Origin: Sphingobacterium sp. UBA1575
Lineage (GTDB): Bacteria > Bacteroidota > Bacteroidia > Sphingobacteriales > Sphingobacteriaceae
Length of the DNA stretch: 5,563 nt
Direction of reading: 5' to 3'
NCBI GenBank assembly: GCA_002322865.1
Contig: DCOH01000020.1
Location: forward strand, 62,464-68,026
Position 1 is the stretch's first letter, and every line of letters starts with the position of its first letter. Below, piece by piece: positions 1 through 5,563 of this stretch. The notes under the pieces are model-generated. The model had not been told where the DNA came from, did not search any database, and saw only the letters and a program-made list of their open reading frames with translations. The position numbers and the translations under genes were made by a program.

Positions 1-1002
1 GCCTATCTGTTTCAAAGGCCAGGCCAATTCCCCTGTTGGGATAAGTTCCTCTGCCGCTGCGGTGAGCTTTTGAAGATCCTCTTGGAAATCCAAGGAAATC
101 CAATCGGCTCCGGTATTGCTGGCTCCCCCTGGCATCCAATAACCTTCGGGATGGCGATGGCTGTATAGTCTTCCCAATGGGTCGACTACTTTGTTTTTTG
201 TCACGCCTTTGATGACCAAGGTGGTTCCGATGGTGGTGTTCCAGTCGCCGGGTTTCACAGCACCAGAAGCCATCTGTGTAGCACAGCCATCGGTCATACC
301 GACCACCACATCGATGGGAGGAATGCCCCATGATGCCGCCAAATCGGCATTCAATTTTCCAACAACAGTACCTGAAGGTACCACCTGCTGCAACCAGTCT
401 TTTTTAATGCCTATTTCTTCGCTGATGTAAGCTGGCCAGTTTAACGCATCGAGGTCATAACCTGATTTTAATACGTTGGTATAATCTGTTGTATGGTAAT
501 TTCCGGATAATTTACCGACCATAAAATCAGAGGCATGTATCCAAGTTGCCAATTGCTGGGCTTTTTCAGGATAGGTTTCTATGAACCACAACATCTTACT
601 GATGCCGCTGGATGCATTGAAACCTGTATAACCATCCTTAACATGACGCAAGGCTATTTCGCGGCAGCGTTTGCCCTGCTCTTCCGATCGAGGGTCACTG
701 TACATGATCGCCTCATGGATGGGTTTGTTATTTTTATCTAAAGGGATAACGGTTCCAGAAGTGGAAGTAACAGAAATAGCCCTGATATGCTCTTTCTGGA
801 TCCTAGCAGGTAACTGATGGAAAAGGTTTTCCAGCATTTCGGCTACATCCTTCCACCAGATTGCCGGAGATTGCTCTTCCCGAAAACGATCATCGAGGGC
901 AAACTTCCTGGAATCCGATGCCAGGAGATTTCCCTTTTGATCGACCAGTACAACTCGCGCCCCCTGTGTTCCCACATCAACACCTATGAAATAGTTATCC
1001 AT
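1..1002 (-). CDS. FGGY-family carbohydrate kinase, D-ribulokinase-like (3' end outside window)
   Basis: This is a 334-codon open frame reading from ATG at 1002 to the left edge with no stop. It is the N-terminal two thirds of a sugar kinase of usual length about 480-500 residues. The family transfers the ATP gamma-phosphate to a sugar or polyol hydroxyl in the cytoplasm. Visible FGGY_N signs are the phosphate-binding strand GVDVGTQGAR (7-16, Asp9), TSTSGTVIPLD (79-89), and the catalytic-base region VVGMTDGCA (233-241, Asp238). FGGY_C begins with the nucleotide loop TTIGTT (256-261), then YSH (280-282) and YWMPGGASN (288-296). The SGTV, DYTNVLKSGYD and YW..GGASN patterns recall, from memory, the cyanobacterial/plant SePSK and AtXK-1 D-ribulose kinases more than classical XylB. 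Its ATG overlaps the upstream kinase stop by one base (TGATG), implying translational coupling. Family is certain; substrate (D-ribulose, xylulose or other) is inferred. Confidence 0.93.
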   Translation of the reverse strand, partial: MDNYFIGVDVGTQGARVVLVDQKGNLLASDSRKFALDDRFREEQSPAIWWKDVAEMLENLFHQLPARIQKEHIRAISVTSTSGTVIPLDKNNKPIHEAIMYSDPRSEEQGKRCREIALRHVKDGYTGFNASSGISKMLWFIETYPEKAQQLATWIHASDFMVGKLSGNYHTTDYTNVLKSGYDLDALNWPAYISEEIGIKKDWLQQVVPSGTVVGKLNADLAASWGIPPIDVVVGMTDGCATQMASGAVKPGDWNTTIGTTLVIKGVTKNKVVDPLGRLYSHRHPEGYWMPGGASNTGADWISLDFQEDLQKLTAAAEELIPTGELAWPLKQIG

Positions 1003-2450
1003 CAATGTGCTACTTGTTTAAAGGTTTTTCTGGCGTTCTTCCATTCCTGGTATAACTTTTCAAACTCCTCGTGGTCTTTCGGAAACACCTCTTCCAGTAG
1101 TTCTGGGGTTTTATTTTCGACACCTAGGGCATCATTACACACAAATACCCCACCTAAGACCGAAGCTTGGCGGAAGGTATCGCGGATCTTGATGCTTTTC
1201 CCGAACAGGTTGGCAATGAACTGTCGCAATTTGCGGCTTTCCACTCCACCACCACATGCCCAGATATAGGATTCTGTATGCGGCGAGACCGCATCCAAAA
1301 ATTTATAGTTCTCGTAAATACTGCAGGCAATATCCCAAAGGATTGCAAAGACAAAACTTCCACGGGTCAATTGATGGGATACCGGCGCATTGAAGATAAA
1401 GCCCCCTTTGGTCAGCGGCTCATCCTCATCGGCAATAAGCGAACCCAAAGAAGCCACACATTGTGAATAGGTAGCATCTTCCAATTCCTTTTCGATCACT
1501 TCATAGCCCTCGTTCGGATAGAAAATCTCCTTGAGCCGTTGGTAATTTAATCCAGTAACCCCTGCATTGGCTTCCAGGATAAAGTTGTTTTCATCGATAT
1601 GCCGGCTTGTCCAAGTGCGTTGGTCCTCATCCTTTTCGTATTGTCCGACAATCTTGATGATCGGTGTGGTCGTACCGGAAACAATGACCACATCGTTGGC
1701 CGATGGTTCCATGCTTCGGATAGCCAATTGGGTATCTCCACCGCCTACAACTATCTTCGCCTCCGGATTAATGCCTAGTTCATGGGCTATTTCCGGATTT
1801 ATACTCCCTAATACATCAGTTGCTTGATATAAAGGTGGAAAAATAGAAGTAGGAATATTAAACAGTTCAGCTAATGGTGTAGACCATTGTTTATGTTCCA
1901 CATCATACAACAGGGTTTCCGATGCTTGGGAATGCTCATAACAAGGAACTCCTGAAAATTGATATTGGATCCAATCGCTGATGCTCATGAACTTATCGAT
2001 CTGTGCATACATCTCGGGATACACTTCTCGCACTCCCACCAGTTTAAAAGCGGAGAAGAGCGAGGTTGGGTATCTTCCGGAAAGGTTATAGACCAGGTCT
2101 TTATCCAACAGATCTTTTTCCCATTTTCTTCCGCGGTGGTCAATATTCGGCATGCCCAAAAGGGATTTACCGGATTGATCGATGATCACGATGCCTTCGC
2201 GTTGGCTGGTGGCGGTAATGGCTTTTATAGTCACTTCTGGAGCCTCTACTAAGGCTTCCTTAGCCAATTTTAATATTTGGCGCCAAAGCTCCTCCGGATT
2301 GAAATAGATGGATTCTTCATAGTTTGCATCTGTTTCGTAATGTACATTTTCGCGTTTGATGCTCCATAATTTACCGTCTGTTCCTGCAACAGCAACCCGT
2401 GCATTTCCTGTACCGATATCAACAATTAAATAACCTTCTTTATTTGCCAT
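1002..2450 (-). CDS. FGGY-family carbohydrate kinase, LsrK-like
   Basis: A complete 482-residue FGGY kinase, normal family length. The N-terminal domain opens with the phosphate-binding strand LIVDIGTGNARV (8-19, Asp11). It continues with TSQREGIVIID (81-91), PNIDHRG (101-107) and SISDWIQYQFSG (156-167). The catalytic-base motif is VVGGGDTQLA (234-243, Asp239). The C-terminal domain has the nucleotide loop SGTTTP (258-263) and the adenosine-site motif CGGGVESRKL (399-408). The REGIV, ISDW and VVGGGD.QL patterns match what I recall of autoinducer-2 kinase LsrK, so automated annotation may call it that. No Lsr ABC transporter or LsrF/G is visible, so AI-2 is not a safe substrate call. The motif near 429-434 reads QASVLG where many family members have an acidic residue first (EA..LG). 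It starts 2 nt after the dehydrogenase stop and overlaps the next kinase by 1 nt. There is no Shine-Dalgarno sequence. Confidence 0.93.
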   Translation of the reverse strand: MANKEGYLIVDIGTGNARVAVAGTDGKLWSIKRENVHYETDANYEESIYFNPEELWRQILKLAKEALVEAPEVTIKAITATSQREGIVIIDQSGKSLLGMPNIDHRGRKWEKDLLDKDLVYNLSGRYPTSLFSAFKLVGVREVYPEMYAQIDKFMSISDWIQYQFSGVPCYEHSQASETLLYDVEHKQWSTPLAELFNIPTSIFPPLYQATDVLGSINPEIAHELGINPEAKIVVGGGDTQLAIRSMEPSANDVVIVSGTTTPIIKIVGQYEKDEDQRTWTSRHIDENNFILEANAGVTGLNYQRLKEIFYPNEGYEVIEKELEDATYSQCVASLGSLIADEDEPLTKGGFIFNAPVSHQLTRGSFVFAILWDIACSIYENYKFLDAVSPHTESYIWACGGGVESRKLRQFIANLFGKSIKIRDTFRQASVLGGVFVCNDALGVENKTPELLEEVFPKDHEEFEKLYQEWKNARKTFKQVAH

Positions 2451-2452
2451 GT

Positions 2453-3463
2453 TTAGCCAATTGAAATTCTCTCCAATACATTTTTGTTCACCAATTGTTT
2501 AATGCCTGTATTTCCTTGATGGAAAAATTCACGGAGATTATTGTTCATGATAAAGGCATGGTGGTCTTCCACTTCGTGGGTTGCCCCGGCGATATGTGGC
2601 GTGGCCAGCACGCGTTTGTTCAATATCATTTTATAATCTGTTTCATCCGGTGGTTCATGGTAGAACACATCCAGTACAGCTCCTCTAATTTTACCGCTCT
2701 CAATGGTGTGCAACAAATCCTCTTTATTGACCACAACTGCGCGAGCGGTATTCACAAAAATAGCATCTTCCTTGAGGAGATCCAGGTATTTTTTATCGAT
2801 CAACCCTTCTGTTTCCGGAGTTACCGGAAGGTGGATACCAACGACATCGCATGTGGCGAATAATTCCTGGAGTTCCACCTTCTTGTAATCTTTGTTTTCA
2901 TCGGTATAGTAGGGATCGTAATAATAGATTTCTGAAGGGAAATTTTGTAGCATACGGGCAATATGTTGCCCTACTGCTCCAAAGCCCACCATTCCAACCT
3001 TTTTCCCAGCCAGTTCATTTCCCTTAAATTCCAAATAGGACGTATGGGCGCCCTCGCCCCAATGCTTCCCTTCTAACCAGCTGATGGCCGGCAGGGTATT
3101 ACGCATTAGGGTAATTACATTGGCGATGAACATTTCTGCCACCGCCTGGGCATTCCTGGCAGGTGTGTTGAACACTGGAATGCCCAATTCGGTAGCTACG
3201 GCTAGGTTGATATTCGATGGTGTGCCTCTGCAGATCCCAACGAATTTGAGATCTGGATGCGCACGCAAAACTTCCGCTGTAATTTCATCGTGTTCAGAAA
3301 TTAATGCTTCAGCACCTGTTTCCTTTAATAATTCACTTAATTCTGATGGGTTATAGGCACGGCCGTGGGGTTTCCAAGATCGATAGATAACTTCATCAAA
3401 AAGACCTTTCAACTCATTCAATGCCTTTTCGTTCTCGTAAGGTGCTGTAAGTAATACTTTCAT
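2453..3463 (-). CDS. NAD-dependent D-isomer-specific 2-hydroxyacid dehydrogenase
   Basis: A complete 336-residue protein of the SerA/D-lactate dehydrogenase superfamily, which interconverts a D-2-hydroxyacid and its 2-keto acid with a nicotinamide cofactor in the cytoplasm. The split catalytic domain occupies about 1-105 and 295-336. The Rossmann domain lies between them, with the dinucleotide loop MVGFGAVGQHIA (158-169). An acidic residue, Asp183, ends the second strand (YYYDPY), which favours NAD over NADP. The full catalytic set is present: Arg241 in VNTARA, Glu270 in DVFYHEPP, and His290 in TPHIAGAT. There is no C-terminal ACT/regulatory domain as in many SerA proteins, and the operon context is carbohydrate uptake and phosphorylation rather than serine synthesis, so a sugar-acid or polyol-pathway role is more likely. 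It lies 2 nt after the transporter stop and 2 nt before the kinase start. Family is clear; substrate is unknown. Confidence 0.94.
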   Translation of the reverse strand: MKVLLTAPYENEKALNELKGLFDEVIYRSWKPHGRAYNPSELSELLKETGAEALISEHDEITAEVLRAHPDLKFVGICRGTPSNINLAVATELGIPVFNTPARNAQAVAEMFIANVITLMRNTLPAISWLEGKHWGEGAHTSYLEFKGNELAGKKVGMVGFGAVGQHIARMLQNFPSEIYYYDPYYTDENKDYKKVELQELFATCDVVGIHLPVTPETEGLIDKKYLDLLKEDAIFVNTARAVVVNKEDLLHTIESGKIRGAVLDVFYHEPPDETDYKMILNKRVLATPHIAGATHEVEDHHAFIMNNNLREFFHQGNTGIKQLVNKNVLERISIG

Positions 3464-3465
3464 AA

Positions 3466-4737
3466 TTATGCTTGAATACTATTTTCTTTTAAACTGTTAT
3501 GATCTCCTAAAGGGGAGATTTCTTCTTTCGGGATATTGATGAACTTGGTCAATATGGCTGAAATGACATAGAGACCTGCCAATACCCAGATGACGCCTTC
3601 GGATCCAATCGATCCGATCAGGAGGCCAACGATGGCAGGACCAACAAAAACCGGCAGTCCCGCTCCTAGGTTTAGGATTGCCATGGCGGCGCCTTTATCC
3701 TCTTTTACCAAGGAAGGCACTAAAGCGGAAAGTGGCACATAGCCTGCCAATAAGGCTCCCCAGGCAATACCTGCAGCCATTACGGCCCAATAACTTCCAT
3801 CGAACCAAACCGGCGAATAGTAGAACAGCACCGTACTGATGGCACAGCCGATTCCACCAAACCACATGATGGTGTTTTGCCAGCCCAGACGGTCGCCTAC
3901 AAATCCAAAAATCAGGTTGAAAGCAATGTTACTGGTGAATATGGTGCCCCAGATCTGCAGCCATTCCTTGGTATCAAAACCATGTTCGGCCATATAGAGC
4001 GGAAGGAAAACTGGAAATGCAAATTGGGCAGTGGTATTGATGACCCGTACGATACCTCCGATCACTACCTTAGGTTCTTTTTTCACAATGGTTAGGCCGT
4101 TAACCAGCTCTTTGACCTTGGATTCTTTGGATGCCTTGGTCTCAAACTTATCCCGGTTTAGCACTAGGGCGAAAAATGCGCCAACCAATACCCAGAAGAT
4201 GGAACTCCAAAGGGTATTTTCGTAGCCAAAGCGTTCTAATGCCCAGCTGGAGTAATAAGCGCCTAGGACGTTTAATCCGCCTGTAAATACGAACCAGAAC
4301 CATCCCACGGCTCTTCCCAGCATATTCTGTGGTGTTCGATAATTGATCCAAACCATGAAGGAATAGGCAAATAAGGGATAGCCAAAACCTCTAATGGCGT
4401 AAAAAAACAACATGGCGGAGTAATCTAATTTTGCCATTCCCATGGAAATAAACCCGATGGTACCGATGATATACAGCAAGAGCCCCATAGCCATGGATTT
4501 CCTAGGCCCATAACTTTCGGCCAGTACGCCGGAAAACCAGGAGGAAATGGCAATGGTAATGCCATATACCGTAAATAGGCTGGCTGATTGTTCCATTGAC
4601 ATGCCATGCTCGATCAGGTAGGGACTTAGCCAGCCCTGTTCGACCCCATCGCCCATCATAAAGATTAAAATACCTAGATATCCCCAAGTTAAGTTCCCAG
4701 GTATTCCAAGCTTATTGGATAAATTGTCTTTTCCCAT
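3466..4737 (-). CDS. MFS transporter, polyol permease (RbtT/DalT/CsbX)-like
   Basis: A 423-residue major facilitator with about 12 hydrophobic segments, roughly 17-40, 52-73, 82-102, 107-130, 142-165, 174-193, then a charged central loop (194-222), and 224-248, 260-281, 287-306, 313-335 and 347-400. The loop 2-3 MFS signature is present as GVLAESYGPRKS (70-81), with its second-half echo GFVGDRLGWQ (278-287). The N-terminal part KLGIPGNLTWGYLGILIFMM (9-28) followed by GDGVE (29-33) resembles, from memory, the ribitol/D-arabinitol permeases RbtT and DalT and Bacillus CsbX, so proton-coupled import of a pentitol or similar polyol is the best guess. It is the first gene of the operon, so it probably brings in the substrate for the enzymes behind it. 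The upstream leader is A/T-rich with no Shine-Dalgarno sequence, as is common in Bacteroidota. The exact substrate is inferred. Confidence 0.9.
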   Translation of the reverse strand: MGKDNLSNKLGIPGNLTWGYLGILIFMMGDGVEQGWLSPYLIEHGMSMEQSASLFTVYGITIAISSWFSGVLAESYGPRKSMAMGLLLYIIGTIGFISMGMAKLDYSAMLFFYAIRGFGYPLFAYSFMVWINYRTPQNMLGRAVGWFWFVFTGGLNVLGAYYSSWALERFGYENTLWSSIFWVLVGAFFALVLNRDKFETKASKESKVKELVNGLTIVKKEPKVVIGGIVRVINTTAQFAFPVFLPLYMAEHGFDTKEWLQIWGTIFTSNIAFNLIFGFVGDRLGWQNTIMWFGGIGCAISTVLFYYSPVWFDGSYWAVMAAGIAWGALLAGYVPLSALVPSLVKEDKGAAMAILNLGAGLPVFVGPAIVGLLIGSIGSEGVIWVLAGLYVISAILTKFINIPKEEISPLGDHNSLKENSIQA

Positions 4738-4825
4738 TTGAGTTTTTTGTTTAGATTTTAGGAATTGGTTACACTAAAATAAATAAAAATTAATATAAAA
4801 AAACATTTTTAAAGTTTTTGATGAT
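4738..4825 (-). promoter_or_regulatory. Probable promoter and leader region of the four-gene operon
   Basis: This AT-rich stretch lies between the terminator of the upstream gene and the transporter start, so the operon promoter should be here. Read on the minus strand, TATTTTAG (4781-4774) differs at one position from the Bacteroidota -7 consensus TAnnTTTG and would give a leader of about 30 nt. No convincing -33 TTTG/TTG box lies at the expected distance, so the exact promoter is uncertain. The bases just before the ATG (AAAAAACTCAA) contain no Shine-Dalgarno sequence. Confidence 0.35.
4755..4780. promoter_or_regulatory. Inverted repeat ATTTTAG-N12-CTAAAAT, candidate operator
   Basis: Perfect 7-bp arms (4755-4761 and 4774-4780) are separated by 12 bases. 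The repeat begins 18 nt upstream of the transporter ATG and overlaps the tentative -7 box, a position where a bound repressor would block transcription. The total span of 26 bp suits a dimeric regulator. The arms are AT-rich, so coincidence is possible, and no regulator gene is in the window. Confidence 0.35.
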
Positions 4826-4858
4826 AAAAAAAGAACAGTTTGTAGCTGTTCTTTTTTT
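4826..4858 (-). terminator. Intrinsic terminator downstream of the EEP hydrolase gene, likely bidirectional
   Basis: Seven A (4826-4832) plus GAACAG (4833-4838) pair perfectly with CTGTTC (4846-4851) plus seven T (4852-4858). The stem can extend by T-A and a T-G wobble to leave a 3-base loop. Read on the minus strand it is a hairpin ending in a T run, about 48 nt beyond the hydrolase stop codon. The flanking A and T tracts would allow it to work in both directions. It separates the hydrolase transcript from the operon. Confidence 0.85.
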
Positions 4859-4884
4859 GGAGCTGTTCTTTTTTGGAGCTCTTT
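4844..4884. repeat. Tandem duplication of a terminator arm
   Basis: AGCTGTTC followed by seven T and GG (4844-4860, 17 nt) is directly repeated with one T fewer at 4861-4876. A decayed third start, AGCTCTTT, follows at 4877-4884. Both full copies contain the CTGTTC-T run that pairs with the single left arm at 4826-4838, so either could form the hairpin. It looks like replication slippage at a homopolymer-rich stem. Confidence 0.8.
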
Positions 4885-4906
4885 AGATTAAGTTGCAAAT
4901 ATTAAT

Positions 4907-5563
4907 CTAGGAATAGTTTACAACGGCATTCACGAAATAATGGTCACTTGCATATACTTCCCCTAATTTATCTTTGATGATCTGGGAACTGCTTGCTTGG
5001 ACTGGTCCTTTTATAAAAATGAAGTCAATTTTTTTGGCTTTGGCCTGTCGAGGATCGTTTATGGGTTTAAATCCATTAGTAGTTCCTTCTATCTTTTGCC
5101 CGTCATGGCCAAATTGACCGTGCTTACGAGATTGCCCGTCATTGGAAGATTTACCGTCATTGCGAGGAACGAAGCAATCTTCCCACCCTGCCCTCAATAC
5201 ATTTTCATACACTTTGGAATCCATCCCCACATTAAAATCACCTGTAAGTATCTGTACAAAATCTTGTTGATATTGTGCCGCGTCCTTCAACACCACATCC
5301 ATCTGTTTTTCCTTTGCTTCATTACTAACATGATCCAAATGAAGATTAATCAATCTTATCTCCTTGTTGGTTTTCTTATCCAGCAACCTCACCCAGGTAG
5401 CATTCCGCGCGCGCGCAGATCCCCAAGATATACTTCCTGCCTGCAATGGCGTTTCGGACAACCAATATCCCCCAGCAGTAAGCAGCTCAAACCTCTTTTT
5501 AGCGAAAAAGATGGGGTTCTTGGCAATCCCATGGTAACCCTCCTTGAACATGTCCATTTCCGG
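4907..5563 (-). CDS. Endonuclease/exonuclease/phosphatase (EEP) family hydrolase (5' end outside window)
   Basis: The frame ends in TAG at 4907-4909 and stays open to the right edge, past the internal Met codon at 5557, so the true start lies outside. The family usually has about 250-300 residues; the missing part holds the first metal-binding Asn and the Glu motif. Numbering from Met at 5557, the visible EEP motifs are INLHLDHVS (70-78), the metal/catalytic GDFN (106-109), NGFK (161-164), KKIDFIF (175-181) and the terminal catalytic SDH (204-206). These enzymes are metal-dependent phosphodiesterases or phosphatases on nucleic acids, phospholipids or sugar phosphates; the actual substrate cannot be told. 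Between WEDCF (125-129) and GTTNGFK there is an unusual repeat-coded loop rich in DGQ (about 131-155), still in frame. A terminator follows, so it is not part of the downstream sugar operon. Any signal peptide would be outside the window. Confidence 0.9.
   Translation of the reverse strand, partial: PEMDMFKEGYHGIAKNPIFFAKKRFELLTAGGYWLSETPLQAGSISWGSARARNATWVRLLDKKTNKEIRLINLHLDHVSNEAKEKQMDVVLKDAAQYQQDFVQILTGDFNVGMDSKVYENVLRAGWEDCFVPRNDGKSSNDGQSRKHGQFGHDGQKIEGTTNGFKPINDPRQAKAKKIDFIFIKGPVQASSSQIIKDKLGEVYASDHYFVNAVVNYS
5095..5166. repeat. Four 18-bp tandem repeat units inside the EEP hydrolase gene
   Basis: Units start at 5095, 5113, 5131 and 5149 and share the core ATTgCCCGTCATTg; CGT recurs at 5101, 5119, 5137 and 5155, exactly 18 bases apart. 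Because 18 is a multiple of three the frame is kept. On the coding strand the repeats give six-residue units of the type N-D-G-Q-S-x (NDGKSS, NDGQSR, KHGQFG, HDGQKI). The copies are diverged, so the expansion is not very recent. Confidence 0.85.
5155..5179. repeat. Palindromic dispersed-repeat-like element within coding sequence
   Basis: A 25-base segment starts CGTCATTGCGAGG and ends AACGAAGCAATC, with outer arms ATTGC (5159-5163) and GCAAT (5174-5178) that pair. From memory it matches a short palindromic repeat found in many copies between genes of various bacteria, including Bacteroidota. Here it sits inside the EEP hydrolase, coding for CFVPRND on the minus strand, and its left half is the last unit of the 18-bp tandem array. 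Copy number elsewhere in the genome cannot be seen. Confidence 0.6.

Noticed and set aside
817..1269. Plus-strand open frame of 150 codons spanning the junction of the two kinase genes
   Set aside because: It lies antisense to two clearly conserved kinases, its translation shows no recognisable domain, and no regulatory signal precedes it.
2495..2863. Plus-strand open frame of 122 codons opposite the dehydrogenase
   Set aside because: It is a shadow of the conserved dehydrogenase coding strand; the Cys/Phe-rich translation has no family features.
3598..3620. Repeated GATCC/GATC pattern near 3600
   Set aside because: It is explained by the coding of the Gly/Ile/Ser-rich GSIGSEG loop in the transporter, with no extension into a longer repeat.
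5095..5184. Possible CRISPR array because of regularly spaced repeats
   Set aside because: The units are only 18 bp with no unique spacers and are in frame within a gene; this is a tandem coding repeat.
5405..5416. Short alternating CG run within the EEP hydrolase gene
   Set aside because: It codes for the ARAR segment near the conserved R-N-A-T-W motif and is too short to suggest Z-DNA or a phase-variable tract.
4907..5557. Met codon at 5557 as the true start of the EEP hydrolase
   Set aside because: The frame stays open to the right edge and the N-terminal EEP motifs are missing, so the gene must start outside the window.

Overview
The window looks like chromosomal DNA from a Bacteroidota species, plausibly Sphingobacteriaceae-like (Pedobacter/Sphingobacterium type). 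The evidence is indirect. The coding DNA has moderate GC and the one intergenic region is very AT-rich. No start codon is preceded by a Shine-Dalgarno sequence. The protein families also fit that group. Genus-level placement is inference. All five genes lie on the minus strand, so the biological order runs from the right edge to the left edge.

Right end (4907-5563): the C-terminal two thirds of an endonuclease/exonuclease/phosphatase (EEP) family hydrolase, with its 5' end outside the window. Its reading frame contains four 18-bp tandem repeat units. The last unit runs into a palindromic sequence that resembles a dispersed bacterial repeat, so the protein seems to have gained a low-complexity loop without losing frame.

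Intergenic (4738-4906): a strong A-tract/hairpin/T-tract terminator whose arm is tandemly duplicated, followed by an AT-rich promoter region. That region carries a perfect 7-bp inverted repeat (ATTTTAG-N12-CTAAAAT) just upstream of the next gene.

Left and centre (1-4737): a tightly packed four-gene operon with gaps of 2 nt, 2 nt and a 1-nt overlap. It encodes (1) an MFS transporter resembling the polyol permeases (RbtT/DalT/CsbX), (2) an NAD-type D-2-hydroxyacid dehydrogenase, (3) an FGGY kinase most like LsrK-type kinases, and (4) a second, divergent FGGY kinase that resembles the D-ribulokinase-like (SePSK/AtXK-1) group and is cut by the left edge. The simplest reading is uptake of a polyol, sugar or sugar acid, NAD-linked oxidation or reduction, and phosphorylation by two kinases of different specificity. 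The actual substrate cannot be read from the sequence, and the operon probably continues to the left of the window.
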